Shown here one piece after another: positions 63,378 through 64,000 of a stretch of DNA of 64,000 nucleotides. This stretch comes from Sulfuricella sp. (GTDB taxonomy: Bacteria > Pseudomonadota > Gammaproteobacteria > Burkholderiales > Sulfuricellaceae). Position 1 is the stretch's first letter. Every line of letters starts with the position of its first letter. The stretch lies in the NCBI GenBank assembly GCA_041651995.1, contig JBAZID010000006.1, forward strand, positions 93,628-157,627, written 5' to 3'. The position numbers and the translations under genes were made by a program. The notes beneath the pieces are model-generated. The model searched no databases. It saw nothing but the letters and a program-made list of their open reading frames with translations, and was not told where the DNA came from.

Positions 63378-64000
63378 GGGGGGTGTCCGGAATTTTGTGT
63401 AAACGGGATTTCGTTTAACGTTGTGGCATCCGGTCATCAAACTGGATAGTAAACCGGTTTAATGCCGCTTTCCAATCCCGGATCGGCATGGTCCATTTCT
63501 GGCTGATGTTTTGCAGTGCCAGGTAGAACAACTTCAGCAACGCCTCGTCGCTCGGGAACGAACCCCGGTTCTTGGTAATCTTCCTCAGACTCATGTTCAC
63601 TGATTCGATGGCATTGGTGGTGTAAATCACCTTCCTGATTTCCGGCGGGTAGTCGAAGAACGGAATGATGCGTTCCCAGTTACGGCGCCAGGACTGGATA
63701 ATCGAAGGATAGGCCTCGCCCCATTTCTCCTCGAACTCGGCCAGCATGGCTTCGGCCCCCTCGACGGTGGCCGCCGAGTAAATAGTCCGCAAATCAGCAG
63801 CAACGACCTTGCGCAGTTTCCAGCTCACGTAGTTCAGGCTGTAGCGCACCAGATGAACGATGCACAACTGAATGGCAGTCTTCGGGAATACCGCCTCGAT
63901 AGCTTCCGGGAAGCCTTTCAGTCCATCGACGCAGGCGATGAAGATATCCTGCACACCACGGTTCTTGAGTTCGGTCACGACTTGCAGCCAGAATTTGGCG
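63378..64000 (-). mobile_element. IS256-family insertion sequence, partial at window edge
   Basis: The region contains a transposase gene and a likely terminal end (GGGTGTCCGGAATTTTGTGT near 63380-63400). Only one end lies in the window, so the inverted-repeat partner and target duplication cannot be checked. Confidence 0.78.
63415..64000 (-). CDS. IS256-family transposase, partial
   Basis: The C-terminal 195 or so residues of a mutator-type (IS256) DDE transposase; the gene runs off the right edge of the window. FIACVDGLKGFPEAIEAVFP holds the second catalytic Asp of the family, QLCIVHLVRYSLNYVSWK follows it, and YTTNAIESVNMSLRKITKNRG near the end carries the catalytic Glu. The frame is intact up to the stop at 63415, so this part is not decayed. 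Confidence 0.93.
   Translation of the reverse strand, partial: AKFWLQVVTELKNRGVQDIFIACVDGLKGFPEAIEAVFPKTAIQLCIVHLVRYSLNYVSWKLRKVVAADLRTIYSAATVEGAEAMLAEFEEKWGEAYPSIIQSWRRNWERIIPFFDYPPEIRKVIYTTNAIESVNMSLRKITKNRGSFPSDEALLKLFYLALQNISQKWTMPIRDWKAALNRFTIQFDDRMPQR

Overview
The window looks like a chromosomal segment of a betaproteobacterium, probably of the Nitrosomonadales (Sulfuricella/Gallionella-like) type. This is inferred from gene families and order (glnE, acs, a YhdP-like giant protein, a nitrilase and tldD; recJ next to a COG4255 gene; a full exosortase A exopolysaccharide locus). No rRNA or tRNA is present to fix the taxonomy.

Positions 1-16 kb hold mostly housekeeping genes: an ornithine-cyclodeaminase-like protein, a ZIP metal transporter, glnE diverging from acs, then yhdP-nitrilase-tldD, a DUF2934 protein, a CopZ-like metal-binding protein and a MOSC protein. 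From 16.3 to 17.2 kb lie two toxin-antitoxin loci in tandem, the first with its toxin reduced to 15 codons.

From 17.3 to 33.1 kb is a first surface-polysaccharide region, mostly on the + strand. It has a methyltransferase, a Wzx-type flippase, several glycosyltransferases, a polysaccharide deacetylase, a TolB-like propeller protein, a TPR protein and a rare fusion of a GT2 glycosyltransferase, a membrane domain and an alkaline-phosphatase-superfamily domain. An APS kinase and a PAPS-type sulfotransferase follow, which suggests a sulfated glycan. Scars sit between these last two genes: an mqsA gene without mqsR, a fragment of an acyltransferase gene and the first codons of an IS200-type transposase.

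From 33.3 to 55.9 kb is a leftward XrtA (exosortase A/EpsH) locus. Reading 5' to 3' it encodes the export lipoprotein, chain-length protein, tyrosine autokinase, outer-membrane beta-barrel, ExeA-like ATPase, WecB epimerase, DUF3473-type deacetylase, FemAB-like protein, glycosyltransferase 1, exosortase A fused to an EpsI domain, glycosyltransferase 2, an asparagine-synthase-like amidotransferase, two more glycosyltransferases, a PaaK-like ligase, an O-glycosylation ligase and an OafA-type acyltransferase. Most junctions overlap or nearly touch, so it probably works as one or a few operons. No PEP-CTERM substrate and no priming sugar-phosphate transferase lies in the window. A GAF-domain protein is divergent from the head of the locus.

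From 57 to 64 kb are recJ, a COG4255 gene, sixA, an overlapping DUF4160/DUF2442 pair, an MgtC-like membrane protein, a small cysteine-containing protein and a DUF486 protein. This end is a mosaic: it holds a remnant of a deleted second recJ operon, a decayed copy of the 3' end of the small cysteine gene, and at the edge an IS256-family element that seems to have inserted into an older IS3-type remnant. Several palindromic repeats are scattered through the window; two lie inside one glycosyltransferase gene.
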